A stretch of DNA of 64,000 bases from FEB-10 sp963710645 (GTDB lineage: Bacteria > Acidobacteriota > Thermoanaerobaculia > Thermoanaerobaculales > Sulfomarinibacteraceae), in the NCBI GenBank assembly GCA_963710645.1, contig CAVQBD010000001.1:186001-250000 (forward strand), read 5' to 3'. The translations under genes and the position numbers were made by a program. Below are positions 61,864 through 64,000 of this stretch, in pieces (positions within the stretch are counted from its first letter, which is position 1; the number at the start of each line of letters is the position of its first letter). The notes beneath the pieces were generated by a model. The model searched no databases and was not told where the DNA came from. It saw only the letters and a list, made by a program, of their open reading frames with translations.

Positions 61864-62000
61864 GTTCATTTCAAGTCGGTCTATTCGTTAATAATTCTCT
61901 TGCGATCGATTTTCATGTGCATATGTCGACATCGGTGCAACTCTCCCCCGGTCGCACCGTGATCAGATACAATGCGTGTCTGCCGAAGGGAGAATGAGTT

Positions 62001-63737
62001 TTGAATCATCTCAACCCAGCCTATGGGGGGGCCCTGGTTGATCTGATGGCCGACCAGGCGGAAGTGATCAACCTCCAGAATTCCTCGAGGGATTGGCCAT
62101 CGCTGGACCTCGTCCCAGGAGAGGTCAGCGATCTCGAGCTACTGATGGGCGGCGGCTTCTCTCCGCTCACCGGATTCATGGGACGCTCCGACTTCGACTC
62201 TGTCTGTTCCTCCATGCGGCTCGCTGATCAGACGTTGTGGCCCATCCCCATCACCCTCGGAGTCGGCGATGATTTCGCCGGCAGCCTCGCTGCGGGTGAC
62301 AGGGTGGCCTTGCGTGATCCTGAGGGAGTGATGCTGGCAGTCCTCACCGTGGAGGAAGTCTTCGAACCGGACCGCTCCGCCGAGGCCGAGGCCCTCTTCG
62401 GCACGGCATCCCCCGGTGACCCGAGGGTCGAGGGTTTTCTTCGTCGCCGGTCTCGGTGGGCGGTGGCCGGACCGGTGGTTGGGGTGCAGCGTCCGGTCCA
62501 TTACGATTTCAGAGAATTGCGTCTGACTCCGGCCGAGCTGCGCCATAAATTCGCTCAGCTCGGCTGGCGCCGCATTCTGGCCTATCAAACCCACCAAACC
62601 ATGCACCGGGCTCACCAGACGCTGACCCAGCAGGCCGCCAGAGATCTGGGCGCGAATCTGCTGATCCACCCGGTGGTGGGCCACGATCTGGCGGGGGACG
62701 CGGACCACTACACCAGGGTCCGGTGTTACCAGGCACTGCTGCCCCATTTTCCGATGGATATGGCGCGACTTTCCCTGCTGCCGATCGTCAGCCGGGGCGC
62801 CGGTCCGAGAGAGGCGATGCTTCATGCCATCGTCCACCGGAACCACGGCGTCACCCACTTCATGGTGGAGCCGGGGAAGGGAGGTTCGATCCTCGAGTCC
62901 AGTGGCGCGCCTTCGTACGACCCGGATCAGGCGTTGAAGCTGGTGGCGGATCATGCCGAGGAGTTGGGTGTGGAAATGGTGGCCCGGCCTCCCATGGGTT
63001 TCCTCGCCAGCGCAAGGGCCTATATCCCAATGGACCAAGCACCGGAGAACGAATCACTGATCACCGTGTCCGGATCGGAGATCCGAGAGCGGCTCGCCGC
63101 GGGGAGGGAACTGCCCGAGTGGTTTTCCTTTCCCGCCGTGGAACGTGAGCTCCGCCGTCGCCACGCACCACGCAGCCGGCAGGGATTTACGGTCTTCATG
63201 ACGGGTCTGTCGGGATCGGGCAAGTCCACCCTGGCCAATGCCCTACGGGTCAAGCTGCTCGAGATCGGAGGGCGGTCGGTGGCGCTGCTCGACGGCGATA
63301 TCGTGCGCAAGAACCTGTCGTCGGAACTTGGCTTCTCGAAGGAGCACCGAGATCTCAACATCCTGCGGATAGGGTTCGTCGCAGCCGAGATCACGCGTGC
63401 CGGTGGGGTCGCCATCTGCGCCCCCATAGCGCCCTACCGTGTGGTGCGCCGGCAGGTGCGGAGCTCAATAGAGCCCTGGGGAGGATTCATTCTGGTCCAC
63501 GTCGCCACCCCGCTCGAGGTGTGTGAGGGCCGAGATCGGAAGGGAATGTATGCCAAGGCGCGGGCCGGCGTGATCAAGGAATTCACCGGCATCTCCGACC
63601 CCTACGAAGACCCCGTCAGCGCCGACGTCGTCATCGATACGTCCACGGTCACCCCCGAGGAAGGTGCCCGGGAGATCCTCTTGTTCCTCGAGGGCGAGGG
63701 GTACATCTCCTCTTCTCTGGATGTCACTGATTACTGA
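62001..63737 (+). CDS. Fused ATP-sulfurylase-like / adenylylsulfate kinase
   Basis: A 578-residue two-domain protein. Residues 1-390 align in layout with ATP sulfurylase, but the nucleotide motif normally QTRNPxHRAH reads QTHQTMHRAH (196-205), and GRDHAG reads EPGKGG (289-294); only the HxxH histidines are kept. Residues 395-578 are a canonical APS kinase: P-loop GLSGSGKST (401-409), LDGDIVRKNLSSELGFSKEHR, and AICAPIAPY. The kinase should make PAPS from APS, but whether the first domain still activates sulfate is doubtful. The TTG start has AAGGGAG eight bases upstream; an out-of-frame ATG at 61993 is not coding. Confidence 0.85.
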   Translation: MNHLNPAYGGALVDLMADQAEVINLQNSSRDWPSLDLVPGEVSDLELLMGGGFSPLTGFMGRSDFDSVCSSMRLADQTLWPIPITLGVGDDFAGSLAAGDRVALRDPEGVMLAVLTVEEVFEPDRSAEAEALFGTASPGDPRVEGFLRRRSRWAVAGPVVGVQRPVHYDFRELRLTPAELRHKFAQLGWRRILAYQTHQTMHRAHQTLTQQAARDLGANLLIHPVVGHDLAGDADHYTRVRCYQALLPHFPMDMARLSLLPIVSRGAGPREAMLHAIVHRNHGVTHFMVEPGKGGSILESSGAPSYDPDQALKLVADHAEELGVEMVARPPMGFLASARAYIPMDQAPENESLITVSGSEIRERLAAGRELPEWFSFPAVERELRRRHAPRSRQGFTVFMTGLSGSGKSTLANALRVKLLEIGGRSVALLDGDIVRKNLSSELGFSKEHRDLNILRIGFVAAEITRAGGVAICAPIAPYRVVRRQVRSSIEPWGGFILVHVATPLEVCEGRDRKGMYAKARAGVIKEFTGISDPYEDPVSADVVIDTSTVTPEEGAREILLFLEGEGYISSSLDVTDY

Positions 63738-63740
63738 GGA

Positions 63741-63775
63741 TTGAGAATTTTCGATTTTGAGTTCTTAATTGGTTG
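63741..63775. repeat. Heptads after the sat-cysC fusion
   Basis: GATTGAG, AATTTTC, GATTTTG, AGTTCTT, AATTGGT run with a loose 7-nt period between two convergent gene ends. Confidence 0.4.
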
Positions 63776-63793
63776 AGTCCTTCGGTGAAACCG

Positions 63794-64000
63794 TCAGGTT
63801 CTGACCGTGTGCCCGGCGCCGGCGAGCGCTTCGATGGCGCGTTCGATCGTGGTGCCGCGAACCAGCAGGTAGTCGGTCTCGTAGGTGGAGATCGCGAACA
63901 CGGAGATTCCAGCGTCGGCCAGTGCGCGGGTCAGCGAGGCCAGCACGCCCACCAACTCGAAGTCCAGTGGGCCGTCGACCCTCAGACAGCGCCATCCTCG
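63794..64000 (-). CDS. ACT-domain protein, C-terminal part (cut by window edge)
   Basis: The last 68 codons of a minus-strand gene read WRCLRVDGPLDFELVGVLA, SLTRALADAGISVFAIST, YETDYLLVRGTTIERAIEAL, then stop. This matches the C-terminal half of ACT-domain proteins of the CASTOR/amino-acid-sensing kind (WRCLRV...GPLDF...GISIFAISTYDTDY). The 5' end lies beyond the window. It is convergent with the sat-cysC fusion. The ligand is unknown, probably an amino acid. Confidence 0.82.
   Translation of the reverse strand, partial: RGWRCLRVDGPLDFELVGVLASLTRALADAGISVFAISTYETDYLLVRGTTIERAIEALAGAGHTVRT

Noticed and set aside
61724..62000. SAM or T-box leader before the PLP enzyme
   Set aside because: No SAM-I/SAM-II core or T-box sequence could be lined up; only the inverted 9-mers stand out.

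Overview
This is a GC-rich bacterial chromosome segment, probably from an Acidobacteriota lineage of the Thermoanaerobaculia type. That placement is an inference from gene content and style: a secreted protein with an N-terminal module common in that phylum, TatA-TatC, a plant-like AroD-AroE fusion, a fused ATP-sulfurylase/APS kinase, PilT and multiheme cytochrome c. No rRNA or tRNA gene was found, and I saw no transposase, integrase or phage gene. About 57 protein genes are densely packed, many in operons with 4-bp ATGA or GTGA overlaps.

Layout. 0.2-7 kb: a zinc-ribbon membrane protein pair, an SDR oxidoreductase, and a membrane glycosyltransferase-like protein with Nnr (NAD(P)HX repair) and TsaE. 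7-12 kb: pilT, recX, alaS. 12-17.3 kb: a pentaheme cytochrome c, a fused aconitase-family enzyme and an MmgE/PrpD protein. 17.5-21 kb: the tightly coupled run cinA-thpR-plsY-gpsA. 21-26 kb: a NapF-like ferredoxin with thiI, a site-2-type protease, HU and ssb. 26-31.8 kb: murJ-dtd, a CtpA protease and tatA-tatC. 32-35.5 kb: rplS, rnhB and a large TPR protein. 35.7-43.6 kb: nth-cupin, metK, an orphan histidine kinase, a secreted protein, a ferredoxin, trpS and aroDE. 44-49 kb: a glutaryl-CoA-type dehydrogenase, a degenerate ABC-like membrane protein, two unknown genes and a thioredoxin 2. 49-54.5 kb: a putative envelope operon with an alkaline-phosphatase-superfamily hydrolase, then a sulfotransferase-like protein and an Lrp regulator. 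55-57.4 kb: a YcaQ/AlkX-type glycosylase and a frameshifted GFA gene. 57.9-63.7 kb: an aldehyde dehydrogenase / homoserine dehydrogenase / Cys-Met PLP enzyme operon, divergent from a sat-cysC fusion with altered sulfurylase motifs. The window ends inside an ACT-domain gene.

The most striking feature is outside the genes. Almost every sizeable gap carries degenerate tandem repeats with a strict 7-nt period but many different 7-letter words (GTGAATA, GTGAAAT, GCAGATT, CGTTGAA, GTCGAAA, TTCGAAA, ATTCTCA). Several are inverted pairs able to fold into long hairpins. A second family, about 150-200 bp long, has conserved ends and a long hairpin whose stem changes on both arms between copies. It is often followed by the palindrome GGTGCCAGGCACCG. 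Together these form a composite dispersed repeat system that none of the genes here explains.
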